This document shows positions 35,805-44,841 of a stretch of 64,000 nt of DNA, piece by piece. Position 1 is the stretch's first letter. Each line of letters begins with the position of its first letter. Source of the DNA: Natronosalvus caseinilyticus. GTDB taxonomy: Archaea > Halobacteriota > Halobacteria > Halobacteriales > Natrialbaceae. The DNA is taken from the NCBI RefSeq assembly GCF_017357105.1, contig NZ_CP071596.1, positions 3,100,001 through 3,164,000 on the forward strand, in the 5' to 3' direction. Below the pieces are notes generated by a model. That model was given only the letters and a program-made list of their open reading frames with translations, ran no database searches and was not told the DNA's origin. The position numbers and the translations under genes were made by a program.

Positions 35805-36446
35805 CTACGGCGAAAATTCGGACTCGGTGAGTCGCACGATCAGTGTCTCCTCGACGTCCCTGAGGTCGTACGTGGGCGTCTCGCCGTCCGTTCGGCGGAC
35901 GTAGAGCGGTTCGACGAGTTTCGGCGGGCCGACTGGTTCGACACCGTCACCGGCCTGAATCGTCGTCTGTGCAGGCCCAGCACTCGAGTCGGCGTCGGTC
36001 GCTCGTTCGTCTCCCTCGCCGACGGGTTCGACGTTTGGCGCGTCGGTCGCACGCTGTCGATCGTCGGGCTTCCCGCCGTCACCCGTCGAAGCCTCGAGCC
36101 CCGGCACGTCGGGTCGCTCGAGTCCGAATATCTTCAGGTGCTCGCCGGTCTCCGCGGGCTGGAGGTCGCCGTTTCGAAGCGCGACGGCGAGGTCCCGCGA
36201 GAGCCACTCGTCGTCGCTCACGCTCGGTTCCTGGATCAGGACCTCGTCGACGAACCGGACGAGGTACCACTGGAGGTCGTTACACAGCGAGACGGCGGCC
36301 CCGAGGCTCACCGTCCGAACCGCCAGCGAGTTCTCGAAGGGGCGAGCTAGGTCGTACGTGGACAGAGCCTCCCGAGACGTCTCTCGAGAGAGGAGTTCGT
36401 ACTGGAGTGAGACGTCGGGCGAGCCGACGAGGCAGACGCGCGTCAC
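35805..36446 (-). CDS. DUF5804-like haloarchaeal protein
   Basis: A 213-residue protein beginning TRVCLVGSPDVSLQYELLSR at a GTG (an ATG 93 bp upstream is less likely). The N-terminal two-thirds contain LQWYLVRFVDEVLIQEPSVSD and the central DRQRATDAPNVE acidic linker; the C-terminus ends EETLIVRLTESEFSP. It fits a haloarchaeal DUF5804-type protein with moderate certainty. Function unknown. It is oriented away from the sufSU gene, and the 164-bp spacer holds the latter's promoter. Confidence 0.7.
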   Translation of the reverse strand: MTRVCLVGSPDVSLQYELLSRETSREALSTYDLARPFENSLAVRTVSLGAAVSLCNDLQWYLVRFVDEVLIQEPSVSDDEWLSRDLAVALRNGDLQPAETGEHLKIFGLERPDVPGLEASTGDGGKPDDRQRATDAPNVEPVGEGDERATDADSSAGPAQTTIQAGDGVEPVGPPKLVEPLYVRRTDGETPTYDLRDVEETLIVRLTESEFSP

Positions 36447-36580
36447 TGTTCGTTCGTTGGTACTGTCGTGCGTCCGGGTAATGTGGGTTTCGTCTCGGCA
36501 CCCGCGTACGTTGCATCTCGTCTTGGCATCCACGCCCACCGTCCCCTCTCGAGCGATGCGTAATTCGACGCCGTCACAAC

Positions 36581-36588
36581 TATTTTAA
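36581..36588 (+). promoter_or_regulatory. TATA-like promoter of the sufS-sufU fusion gene
   Basis: TATTTTAA lies about 27 bp before the ATG, with a purine-rich CACAAC upstream (BRE-like). A leaderless start is expected. Confidence 0.5.
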
Positions 36589-36610
36589 TCAATTGGCGTA
36601 ATCACGAGAT

Positions 36611-38230
36611 ATGACCGATTCCGTTCGATCAGACTTTCCGATCCTCGAGCGCGACGTCGATGGGCAGGACCTCGTCTACCTCGACAACGCGGCGACGACC
36701 CAGACGCCGCGGCAGGTCTACGACGTGTTCGAGGAGTACTTCTCGACGTACAACGCGAACGTTCACCGCGGGATTCACACGCTGAGCCACGAGGCCTCGA
36801 TCGCCTACGAACAGGCCCACGACCGACTCGCGGCGTTCGTCGGCGCCAGCGGCGGGCGCGAGGAACTCATCTTCACGAAGGGGGCGACCGAGAGCATCAA
36901 CCTCGTCGCCTACGGCCTGGGGCTCAACGAACTGGGCCCTGGCGACCAGGTCGTGACGACGGAGATGGAACACCACGCCTCGGTCGTGACCTGGCAGCAG
37001 GTGGCGAAGAAGACCGGTGCCGACATCGACTTCATTCGCGTGACCGACGACGGCCACCTCGACCTCGAGCACGCCAGCGAACTCATCGGTCCGGACACCG
37101 CGGTCGTTTCGGTCGTCCACGTCTCGAACGTCCTCGGGACGATCAACCCGGTCGCCGAGCTGGCCGAGATGGCCCACGAGCACGACGCCTATGTGGTCGT
37201 CGACGGCGCCCAGTCCGCCCCGAACCGACCTATCGACGTCGAGGCGATGGGCGCGGACTTCTTCGCCTTCTCGGGCCACAAGATGGCCGGACCGACGGGC
37301 ATCGGTGCCCTCTACGGCAAGCGGGAGATCCTCGAGGAGATGGAGCCGTTCCTCTTCGGCGGCGAGATGATCCGTCACGTCACCTTCGAGCACTCGACCT
37401 GGAACGAACTCCCCTGGAAGTTCGAGGCCGGCACGCCGCCCATCGCGGAGGGAATCGCGCTCGCGGCCGCGGCGGACTACCTCGAGGAGATCGGGATGGA
37501 CGCGATTGCGGCCCACGAGAACGAGCTCGCCCAGTACGCGCTCGAGCGACTCGAGGCGCGCGACGACGTGACGACCTACGGGCCGCCTGCGGGCGAGGAG
37601 CGATCCGGCCTGGTTGCGTTCAACGTCGACGGCGTCCATGGCCACGACCTCTCGTCGCTGCTGAACGACCGCGGGATCGCCGTCCGGGCGGGCGATCACT
37701 GTACCCAACCGCTGCACGATGCCCTCGACATTCCCGGCTCCGTCCGCGCGTCGTTCTACGTCTACAACACGCGCGAAGAGGTCGACGCCTTGCTCGACGC
37801 AATCGACGACGCCCGCGCGAAGCTGGACGCATACCTGCGGTCCGATCGATATCACGACGTCCTCTACGACCATCACTGCGACCCCCGGAACGCGGGCGGC
37901 CTCAAGAACCCCGACCTCGTCAAGTCCTCCGAGGAGACCTCCTGTGGCGACGACGGGGAGTTCCACGTCGACGTCGCCCCCGACGGCACCATCGAGGCTA
38001 TCGCCTTCGAGAGCGAGAGTTGCGCCGTCAGCAGCGCCGTCGCGAGTATCCTCTCGACGGAACTCGAGGGGATGACCGTCGAGGAGGTCGCCGCCATCGA
38101 CGGCCTGATCGCGGACCGTCTCGAGGGCCAGTACCCGCAACTTCGCCGGGACTGCGTCGAAGGGCCCGAGGACGTCATCCGGATCGCGGCCCAGGACTAC
38201 CTCGACGCGCAGGTCGCTGGAGCCGACTGA
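36611..38230 (+). CDS. sufS: Fused cysteine desulfurase SufS and scaffold SufU
   Basis: A 539-residue single frame joining two Fe-S assembly enzymes. Residues 1-410 are SufS: DNAATTQTPRQVYD at the start, PLP Lys224 in FSGHKMAGPTG, and catalytic Cys364 in RAGDHCTQPLHDAL. After a short linker (AKLDAYLRSDRYHDVLYDHH), residues about 420-539 are SufU-like: Cys445 in TSCGDDGEF, Cys471 in ESCAVSSAVASI and Cys515 in RDCVEG, the three expected zinc/sulfur-accepting cysteines. In most haloarchaea the two are separate neighbouring genes. No stop, frameshift or repeat is seen at the junction, so it is a true fusion, with sulfur transfer presumably within one chain or homodimer. Confidence 0.93.
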   Translation: MTDSVRSDFPILERDVDGQDLVYLDNAATTQTPRQVYDVFEEYFSTYNANVHRGIHTLSHEASIAYEQAHDRLAAFVGASGGREELIFTKGATESINLVAYGLGLNELGPGDQVVTTEMEHHASVVTWQQVAKKTGADIDFIRVTDDGHLDLEHASELIGPDTAVVSVVHVSNVLGTINPVAELAEMAHEHDAYVVVDGAQSAPNRPIDVEAMGADFFAFSGHKMAGPTGIGALYGKREILEEMEPFLFGGEMIRHVTFEHSTWNELPWKFEAGTPPIAEGIALAAAADYLEEIGMDAIAAHENELAQYALERLEARDDVTTYGPPAGEERSGLVAFNVDGVHGHDLSSLLNDRGIAVRAGDHCTQPLHDALDIPGSVRASFYVYNTREEVDALLDAIDDARAKLDAYLRSDRYHDVLYDHHCDPRNAGGLKNPDLVKSSEETSCGDDGEFHVDVAPDGTIEAIAFESESCAVSSAVASILSTELEGMTVEEVAAIDGLIADRLEGQYPQLRRDCVEGPEDVIRIAAQDYLDAQVAGAD

Positions 38231-38361
38231 CTGGTGTGGGAGACCTCGTCGACCACGTCGACCGCCTCGTCTACGCCGACCACGGCGTCCAGTGAACCGT
38301 GAGCGCCGACTCGAGTGAGTGACGTGAGGCTTAACCGGTCGCGGTCCGAAGGAGACTACCA

Positions 38362-38808
38362 ATGACCACCGTGACCCTCCTCGGGACGCGCCTCGCCGAC
38401 CCCGGCACCGAGTTCGTCTACGAGGGCGAGGCCGATGGCTGCGCCGGCTGTCCCTATCGAAGCCAGTGTCTCAACCTCGAGCCCGGCCGCCGCTACCGCG
38501 TCACCGACGTCCGCGAGAACGCCCAGACGCTCGAGTGTGCGATGCACGACGAGGGCGTCCGCGCCGTCGAGGTCGAACCGGCGACCGTCGCGGCGAACGT
38601 CCCCTCGAAGGGCGCGTTCAGCGGGAGCAAGGCGAGCCTGAGTGGCCCGTGCCCGTACATCGACTGCCCGAGCCACGCCTACTGCGAACCCGACGGCGTC
38701 GAGTTCGATCGCGAGTACCGGATTCAGCAACTGCTCGGCGACCCGCCACACGAGGTCTGCCACCTGAATCGTTCGCTCGAGCAGGTCGAACTCGATCCGG
38801 CGGAGTAG
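38362..38808 (+). CDS. UPF0179 cysteine-rich protein
   Basis: A 148-residue protein of the archaeal UPF0179 family. Cys residues cluster in GCAGCPYRSQCLNL, an internal ECAMHDEG, SGPCPYIDCPSHAYCEP and VCHLNR, enough to bind one or more metal clusters. Family function is unknown. It begins about 130 bp after sufS-sufU on the same strand, and an Fe-S cluster is a natural guess but not shown. Confidence 0.88.
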   Translation: MTTVTLLGTRLADPGTEFVYEGEADGCAGCPYRSQCLNLEPGRRYRVTDVRENAQTLECAMHDEGVRAVEVEPATVAANVPSKGAFSGSKASLSGPCPYIDCPSHAYCEPDGVEFDREYRIQQLLGDPPHEVCHLNRSLEQVELDPAE

Positions 38809-38922
38809 TCGAACTCGAGTCCGTAGTTCTTACCGATTCTGTCGCGTTCGCCTCCGAAGCAACGGTGAAATCGTCGTTTGACCTTCCAGAGAGCACTTAT
38901 CGTCTCCGGGAAGAGTACCGGT

Positions 38923-40095
38923 ATGGACCCCTCCAGACGAACGATTCTTCGCTCGAGCGCACTCGGTGTCGGACTCGCCGTCGGCGGCTGTCTCGACGCC
39001 AGTCCGACCGGCTCGAGCCCCGACGACGACGGTGAGGACGACCCGAACGACGGTGACGGAGCGAACGGCACTGACAGTACCAACGGTACCGACGGTACCG
39101 ACGACTCGAATACCAACGACGGCACTGGTTCGAGTCCCGAAATTACTACCGTCGAAACCATCGACCTCGAGCCCCGAACCGACGAACCGCCCTGGGCCTC
39201 GGACGGGATCGGCACAGTCGCGCTGATCACCGACGCCGACGTCCTCGAGCGGCTGGACGCCGTCCCGACGAACCGAACCGCCGAAACCGTGGACCCCTTC
39301 CTCGAGGAAACGGACTTCGAGACGGAGGTGCTCGTGCTCGTCGAATCCGGCGGTCCGACGATGTGCCACGACAGCATCGAGGTCGACGACGTGACCTTCG
39401 ATGCCCAGGAGAGCGCGATCACGGCGACGGCGACGGTCGTCGACTCGAGCGAGGGCGGCTGTGGAGAGGCGCTGGCCTACCCGGCGTCGCTCACGCGCGT
39501 CTCGTTCGACGACCGGATGCGACCCCACGACGCCGTCGTCACGCTCACCGACGGCTGGGGAGAAACCGAAACCGTCGAAGCGGCCCACGAGCGCGTCATC
39601 GATCCGTCGGGACTCGAGGGCGGCGTCGAGCCGGACGGCGATCCGGCGACGATTCCGGAACCGCTCGAGTGCTCGGACGACGACTTCAAGCGCCTCTCAT
39701 CCGCCGAGTCGGTTCACTGGGGCGACGCCGACGCGTTCGCCATGCGCGTCGACCCCCTCGAGGTCGCTCACGGCGAGTCGGTGTCGATCACGATGGCTAA
39801 CCTCACCAGCGTCAAACAGGGCACCGGCAACGACCGGAAGTTCTCGCTCGAGGTCCGGACCGAAGCGGGCTGGCAGGAGGTTCGCGGCTACCGGGCCGAA
39901 CACGGTATCGGCTACACGGACGAGGGAATTATTCATCCGCCCGGCGAGGGATTCGACTGGGAGATCGAGCTATCCGAAGCAGCCGTCGAGGACCTGTACT
40001 CGGGGCTCGAGGTCTGCCCGGGGCTCCCGGCCGGCCGGTACCGATTCGTCTACTGGCCGCTCGACCTGGCGGTGGCGTTCGACGTGCTCGAGTGA
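38923..40095 (+). CDS. Haloarchaeal lipoprotein of unknown function
   Basis: A 390-residue lipoprotein. The signal peptide DPSRRTILRSSALGVGLAVGGC has a Tat-like RR and a lipobox Cys near residue 23, then an acidic/Thr-rich linker (about 28-65). The body has beta-rich segments with WASDGIGTVALITDADVLERL and a C-terminal part (SVSITMANLTSVKQGTGNDRKFSLEV) that looks immunoglobulin-like. No enzymatic motif is found. It may sit near the cupredoxin and sulfite oxidase genes that follow. Confidence 0.75.
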   Translation: MDPSRRTILRSSALGVGLAVGGCLDASPTGSSPDDDGEDDPNDGDGANGTDSTNGTDGTDDSNTNDGTGSSPEITTVETIDLEPRTDEPPWASDGIGTVALITDADVLERLDAVPTNRTAETVDPFLEETDFETEVLVLVESGGPTMCHDSIEVDDVTFDAQESAITATATVVDSSEGGCGEALAYPASLTRVSFDDRMRPHDAVVTLTDGWGETETVEAAHERVIDPSGLEGGVEPDGDPATIPEPLECSDDDFKRLSSAESVHWGDADAFAMRVDPLEVAHGESVSITMANLTSVKQGTGNDRKFSLEVRTEAGWQEVRGYRAEHGIGYTDEGIIHPPGEGFDWEIELSEAAVEDLYSGLEVCPGLPAGRYRFVYWPLDLAVAFDVLE

Positions 40096-40210
40096 TTGGT
40101 CTCTAGTTGGAAAAGAGCTCCCCGGCCAAATTCGTTCTCGAAACGCTGTCAGTCACGTACTCATGGAATAGCATCTTTGTCGGCGCCACCTTTGGGTAGA
40201 TTGGATTTAC

Positions 40211-41551
40211 ATGACCGACGCGAGCACTCGACGGCGCTTTCTGCGCTGCCTCGGAGCGGGCAGCGCCCTGACCGCAGCTCTGGCCGGCGAGGTTGGTGGG
40301 GCGGTCGGCAATCGATTCCAGGACGAGGGAGACGGTGATGGAACGGAGGACGAAGGTGAAGGCGAAGACGAGGGAGACGGCGACGAACGGGACGGATCAG
40401 ATGGCGAAGAGGGCGACTCGAGCGACGACCCCGCCGTCACGCAGGTCGTCGCCGGTCCCGACGGCGCCTGGCGGTTCGAACCCGAGGACGTCGAAATCGG
40501 TCTCGGAGAGGCGATCGAGTGGACGTTCGCCAGCGCGGGCCACAACGCCACCTCCCTTCCCGGGGCGTCGGACAGGAATCGAAACCCGCCGAACGCGGAG
40601 CCGTTCGCCTCTTACGAGGGCGACGCCCACTTCTCGGTCGTTCCGGAGGGAGAGACGTACCGCCACGTATTCACCACCCCCGGTGAGTACGCGTACGTTT
40701 GCGTCCCCCACGAGAACACGATGGTCGGTACCGTGCAGGTCGACGCCTGCGCGGACGAAACCGTCGTCGTCGCCCACGACGGCGACCACCGATTCGAACT
40801 CGACGCGCTCGAGATCGGGCTCGGGGACACGGTGGAGTGGCAGTTCGAGGAAGAGGGGCACAACGTGACCGCCCACCCGGAGGCGTCCGAGAACGCATCG
40901 GTGCCGGAGGACGCCGAGCCGTTCGCCTCCTACGGCCTCTCGAGTGGCGAGGGCGAGACCGAGGGAACCGAGGAGGAAGAAACGGACGAAATCGACCACG
41001 AGGTCACCCGCGAGGCCGACGAAACGTACGCCTACGCGTTCGAGACCCCCGGGACGTACGAGTACGTCTGTTCGATCCACGACGAAGAGATGGTCGGCAC
41101 GGTCGAGGTCCTGGACGAACCGGACGCGACCGTCACCGTCGCACCGGACGGCGAGCTCGCGTTCGAACCGGAATCGGTCTCGCTCGAGGTCGGCGACGTC
41201 GTCCGCTGGACGTTCGAGGAGGAGGGGCACAACGTAACCGCTCACCCGGAGGCGTCCGACAACGCGTCGGTACCGGAGGGGGTCGAACCGTTCGCCTCCT
41301 ACGACCTTTCGGCCGGTGAGGACGGTAACGGAGAGGGAACACACGAAACCGACGACGGAGACGAAGAGGGCGACACCGACGAAATCGACCACGAGGCCAC
41401 CCGCGAGAGCGGAGAGACGTTCGACCATCGCTTCGTCGCCGTCGGGCAGTACGAGTACGTCTGCGCGATCCACGACGAGGAGATGGTCGGGACTATCGAG
41501 GTCGAACCGTGTAGCGACGACGACGAGTCGAGCGAAGCGGCCGACGACTAG
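40211..41551 (+). CDS. Triple-domain cupredoxin (halocyanin-like)
   Basis: A 446-residue exported copper protein. The N-terminus STRRRFLRCLGAGSALTAAL is a Tat signal, then an acidic linker (about 35-75). Three cupredoxin domains follow (about 78-180, 180-300, 300-430), each with a copper-site pattern of His, Cys, His and Met: for example GHNAT/YVCVPHENTM, GHNVTAHP/YVCSIHDEEM and GHNVTAHP/YVCAIHDEEM. Domains two and three are near-duplicates of each other, so recent tandem duplication is likely. Multiple type-1 sites in one chain would carry several electrons. The gene precedes the sulfite oxidase by 168 bp. Confidence 0.88.
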   Translation: MTDASTRRRFLRCLGAGSALTAALAGEVGGAVGNRFQDEGDGDGTEDEGEGEDEGDGDERDGSDGEEGDSSDDPAVTQVVAGPDGAWRFEPEDVEIGLGEAIEWTFASAGHNATSLPGASDRNRNPPNAEPFASYEGDAHFSVVPEGETYRHVFTTPGEYAYVCVPHENTMVGTVQVDACADETVVVAHDGDHRFELDALEIGLGDTVEWQFEEEGHNVTAHPEASENASVPEDAEPFASYGLSSGEGETEGTEEEETDEIDHEVTREADETYAYAFETPGTYEYVCSIHDEEMVGTVEVLDEPDATVTVAPDGELAFEPESVSLEVGDVVRWTFEEEGHNVTAHPEASDNASVPEGVEPFASYDLSAGEDGNGEGTHETDDGDEEGDTDEIDHEATRESGETFDHRFVAVGQYEYVCAIHDEEMVGTIEVEPCSDDDESSEAADD

Positions 41552-41719
41552 CCGTTTCCTCGACCTCCAGCAACGGTTCGTTCCGAACTCGAGAGGTCGG
41601 AAGCCGGTCAATCCGCACGATTCTCTATTGGAGTGATCGGTAGACCGTTTATCGAGCGGGATTCGATACGGCAGGATTATGTTAGCTATATCGCCATCAG
41701 TGGTGTGCGTGGTTTTGTC

Positions 41720-43138
41720 ATGCAAAGACAGTCAACGAGCGGCGGGGACGAGCGGTCGGGCGAGACCGGGCGACGACGACGGCAGTTGCTCGACCGGCGA
41801 AAGTTCATGATGGCATCGGGCGCGCTCGCCGGATTGAGCGTAACCGGGTCGGCAGTAGCGAGACAGGAGCAAGAGGAATCGGAGTCCGACGAGGGCGAGA
41901 GCGAGGGCGACGGCGGACCCGAACGGGGGACGCCCGAGTACCTGGAGGAGCACTATCCAGGACTGCGCATCTACTCACCGGATCCGGAGAACGCGGAGGC
42001 GGCGGCCCGCGAGACCTACACGAGTTACCTCACGCCGAAGGAGGAACACTACATCAGGAACCACTACCTGTCGCCCCAGCTCGACGCCGAGGAGTGGGAG
42101 ATCGAACTCCGGCTGGGCGAGGAGACCGTCTCGCTGTCGATGGACGACCTCGAGCGGGAGTACTCGACCGAGTCGGTGGCCCACACGATGCAGTGTTCGG
42201 GCAACGGTCGATCTTACTTCGACCCCGAGGTGGCGGGCAACCCCTGGACCTTCGGCGCGGTCGGCAACACCATCTGGACCGGTGCGCCGGTGAGCGAGAT
42301 CCTCGAGGCCCACGACGCCGACACGAGCGACGGGAAGTGGCTGATGGCCGCCGGGGGTGATCACCCGGAGGGCGAGCGAATCTTCGCGCGCTCCATCCCG
42401 ATGCAGAAGGTGATGGACGACTGTCTGCTCGCCTACGAGATGGACGGAGAGCCGCTGAGCGCCGAACACGGCCACCCCGTTCGGCTCCTCGTCCCAGGCT
42501 GGATGGGGAATAACAACGTCAAGTGGCTCCGCGAACTCGAGGTCATGGACATGATGATGATCGGCGAGGAGTGGGAACAGTACCTCCACTGGCAACAGAA
42601 CTCCTACCGGATCATCCCCGAGGGCGAGGAGGCCGAGCACAACGAGACGATCGACGAGTTCGACACCTGGGCGCAGATGGAAGCGGCCGCCAACGGCGAA
42701 CTCGACCACCTGCCGTACATCTACGACCAGGTCGTCAAGTCGATCATCGGCTATCCCGGCGAGGAATCGACGGTGTCGCCGCGCGCCCAGGACGGCAGCG
42801 TCGAGGTGCTCGGGGTCGCCTGGGCTGGCGACGACCGCGTCGAGTCCGTGGAAGTTTCCACCGACGGTGGCGAGAGCTGGGAGGAAGCGGAGTTCTTCGG
42901 CCCCGACCTCGGCCCTGGCGGCTGGCGACAGTTCCGTTACCTCTGGGAAGCCGAACCGGGCGAGCACGTCCTGTACTCGCGAGCGACGGACGAGAACGGA
43001 TACACGCAGTTCGGCCCGATCTCAGATCCCGAGGCGGGACTCGAGGCCATTTCCGACGAGCAATTCCCCTGGAACCAGGACGGGTACGCCTGTAACGCCT
43101 ACGAACCGCACGGGGTGACGGTGACCGTCGAGGAGTGA
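41720..43138 (+). CDS. Tat-exported sulfite-oxidase-type molybdoenzyme
   Basis: A 472-residue periplasmic-side protein. The N-terminus QRQSTSGGDERSG then DRRKFMMASGALAGLS gives a Tat signal. The molybdopterin domain has the Mo-ligating Cys159 in HTMQCSGNGRSYF and NPWTFGAVGNTIWTGAPV; the C-terminal Mo-co dimerisation domain is present from about residue 375 (VEVLGVAWAGDDRVESVEVSTDGG). Such enzymes oxidise sulfite to sulfate and hand electrons to a cytochrome or, here plausibly, the cupredoxin encoded just upstream. The ATG chosen sits directly before the Tat region; earlier ATG codons give a poorer start. Confidence 0.9.
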   Translation: MQRQSTSGGDERSGETGRRRRQLLDRRKFMMASGALAGLSVTGSAVARQEQEESESDEGESEGDGGPERGTPEYLEEHYPGLRIYSPDPENAEAAARETYTSYLTPKEEHYIRNHYLSPQLDAEEWEIELRLGEETVSLSMDDLEREYSTESVAHTMQCSGNGRSYFDPEVAGNPWTFGAVGNTIWTGAPVSEILEAHDADTSDGKWLMAAGGDHPEGERIFARSIPMQKVMDDCLLAYEMDGEPLSAEHGHPVRLLVPGWMGNNNVKWLRELEVMDMMMIGEEWEQYLHWQQNSYRIIPEGEEAEHNETIDEFDTWAQMEAAANGELDHLPYIYDQVVKSIIGYPGEESTVSPRAQDGSVEVLGVAWAGDDRVESVEVSTDGGESWEEAEFFGPDLGPGGWRQFRYLWEAEPGEHVLYSRATDENGYTQFGPISDPEAGLEAISDEQFPWNQDGYACNAYEPHGVTVTVEE

Positions 43139-43159
43139 ACGGATCTCGAGAGCGAAGCG

Positions 43160-43762
43160 TTAATCCGCCTCTTCTTCGGCTGCCTCGTTCGCCTTCGGCT
43201 CGTCAGCACCCGCCTCGTCCGCATCGACCTCCTTCAATCTCGAGAGCGGACGCTCGTCTGCGTCGGTCTCGTCCGCCGTCCGGCTCGAATCGTCGCTCAC
43301 CGCCAGCACGTGGAGGTCGCACTCGATCGTCGTCCCGGCGAGTTCGTGATTGAAGTCCACGACGGCGCGTCCGTCGTCCTCGACCGCCTGAACCCAGCCG
43401 GTCCGGCCGTTGTCGTCCCGGACCAGCGTTCCGGGTTCGAGGTCGGACGGATCAGATGCCAGCGTTCCGGTGGGCACCTCGAGCACGCGCTCCTCGCTGT
43501 AGGCCCCGAACGCCTCTTCGGGTTCGAGTTCGACGGTTCGTCGCTCGCCGACGGCCATCTCCCGGAGTGCGCGGTCGATGCCCGGGAGAATCTTCCCCTC
43601 GCCGACCCTGACCTCGAGTGGCTTGTAGTCGCGGTGGTCATGATAGATGCCCTCCTCGAGGGCGACGTCGACGTCGGTCGTGTCGAAGACCTCGCCTGAG
43701 GCGTCCCCCTCGGCGATGCGACCGGTGAAGTGAATCGCGGCGACGCGTCCGGGGGCTACCAT
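43160..43762 (-). CDS. FKBP-type peptidyl-prolyl isomerase (SlyD-like)
   Basis: A 200-residue isomerase. Residues about 1-60 carry the FKBP half domain VAAIHFTGRIAEGDASGEVFDTT and the KILPGIDRALREMAVGERRTVELEPEEAFG motif; an insert-in-flap domain follows (about 75-130), then FNHELAGTTIECDLHVLAV. The last 50 residues are a charged, low-complexity tail. Such chaperones assist protein folding and sometimes metal delivery. It is convergent and nearly abutting the sulfite oxidase gene. Confidence 0.92.
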   Translation of the reverse strand: MVAPGRVAAIHFTGRIAEGDASGEVFDTTDVDVALEEGIYHDHRDYKPLEVRVGEGKILPGIDRALREMAVGERRTVELEPEEAFGAYSEERVLEVPTGTLASDPSDLEPGTLVRDDNGRTGWVQAVEDDGRAVVDFNHELAGTTIECDLHVLAVSDDSSRTADETDADERPLSRLKEVDADEAGADEPKANEAAEEEAD

Positions 43763-44002
43763 GGGTCGAATAGTGGGTAATGGTGATAGTGATGGGTCAT
43801 CGTTCGTGTGCGAGCGTACCGCACGTCTCCCACTCGTGGCGCCATCAATCATTTCGTCAGCATCCGTGACTGACTCGAGTATCGACCCGTGATTCGGCGG
43901 CGATCTGCGAGAAGACAGACTGGATGGGAACGACGTCGTGTTCATAGAATCGTTGAACACGCAAGGGCCACGCCAATTTTTCGAACCGGTGAATTTGCCT
44001 CC

Positions 44003-44344
44003 ATGACCGACTACGAAATGCACGAACCCGACTTCTCGGGAACGACGACCGAGGACTGGGACGACCCCCAATTAGAAGACTTCGACACTGACGACCTGGA
44101 CGAGGTCGCGGACCACTTCATCCTCTCATCGTCGGGCTTTCCGCCGGAGAACTTCACGGATCTCAAACTCCCCGTGGTCGATCCCGACGGGAACCTGAAC
44201 AAGAACGCCCTCGCCACGGCGAAAAGCGGTGGGCGCGGCGTCGGCGCAGTCGAGGATCTGGACGACGAGACGGCGGACGAGGTCACGGAGCTGATCGACG
44301 ACCTGGCCAACGAGCACTTCGACGACGCCGACTTCGGGGAGTGA
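44003..44344 (+). CDS. Small acidic protein of unknown function, phage-like segment
   Basis: A 113-residue, very acidic protein (pI surely low). The N-terminal 38 residues are Asp/Glu/Thr-rich, then DHFILSSSGFPPENFTDLKL, VVDPDGNLNKNALATAKSGGRG and a C-terminal helix ETADEVTELIDDLANEH. The central phrase recalls short domains of head maturation proteases of tailed viruses, but that is a weak, by-eye resemblance. Not part of an evident operon. Confidence 0.6.
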   Translation: MTDYEMHEPDFSGTTTEDWDDPQLEDFDTDDLDEVADHFILSSSGFPPENFTDLKLPVVDPDGNLNKNALATAKSGGRGVGAVEDLDDETADEVTELIDDLANEHFDDADFGE

Positions 44345-44362
44345 TTCGTATCGGCGACGACT

Positions 44363-44430
44363 CGGCAGGCCGCGGTCGACGGAGCGTCCGGCAGGCCGCG
44401 GTCGACGGAGCGTCCGGCAGCTCGCGGTCT
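44363..44430. repeat. 26-bp tandem repeat, two and a half copies
   Basis: The unit CGGCAGGCCGCGGTCGACGG followed by AGCGTC is repeated exactly at 44363-44388 and 44389-44414, then recurs partly as CGGCAGCTCGCGGTC. It lies between convergent genes and is noncoding. Confidence 0.75.
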
Positions 44431-44439
44431 CGACAGGCG

Positions 44440-44841
44440 CTACTCGTCCCCGGACGCCGACTCCTCGAGCCAGCTGCCCGCCCAGCACTCGATCTCGTCG
44501 AAGACCGGTTCGAGCGAGCGCCCCTTCGGCGTCAGGCTGTAGTAGGTCGCGATGGGCGCGTCCTCCTCGATTCGCCGGTCGACGAATCCGAGTTCGCCCA
44601 GGTCCTCGAGCACCCGCGAGAGCGTCCTGGCGTTGGCGTCGGTCGCGCGCTTGAGTTCGTTGAAGCGGTACTCGCCTTTCTGGAGTTCGTGGAGGACGGC
44701 GAGGCGCCACTGGGAGCCGATCTGCTCGATCGAATCGATGACGGGGCACGGAGAGTCCTCGGGTTCGGATCCGACGGCGACGTCGCCGTCAGTGGACGTT
44801 TCAGCGCGCTCGACCTCGAGTGGAGTGGAGTCGGATGACAT
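44440..44841 (-). CDS. HxlR-family transcriptional regulator
   Basis: A 133-residue winged-helix regulator: residues about 35-115 with CPVIDSIEQIGSQWRLAVLH, ELKRATDANARTLSRVLEDL and the wing DAPIATYYSLTPKGRSLEP. The conserved N-terminal Cys is present (SPCPVID). HxlR proteins often respond to aldehydes, redox or flavin-related stress and control a divergent oxidoreductase gene; here the divergent gene is a flavin reductase 239 bp away. The N-terminal 25 residues are acidic linker. Confidence 0.9.
   Translation of the reverse strand: MSSDSTPLEVERAETSTDGDVAVGSEPEDSPCPVIDSIEQIGSQWRLAVLHELQKGEYRFNELKRATDANARTLSRVLEDLGELGFVDRRIEEDAPIATYYSLTPKGRSLEPVFDEIECWAGSWLEESASGDE

Noticed and set aside
38231-38361. 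A residual gene fragment after sufS-sufU (GTG at 38236, VGDLVDHVDRLVYADHGVQ)
   Set aside because: Only 19 codons, no family recognised; not enough to call a pseudogene.
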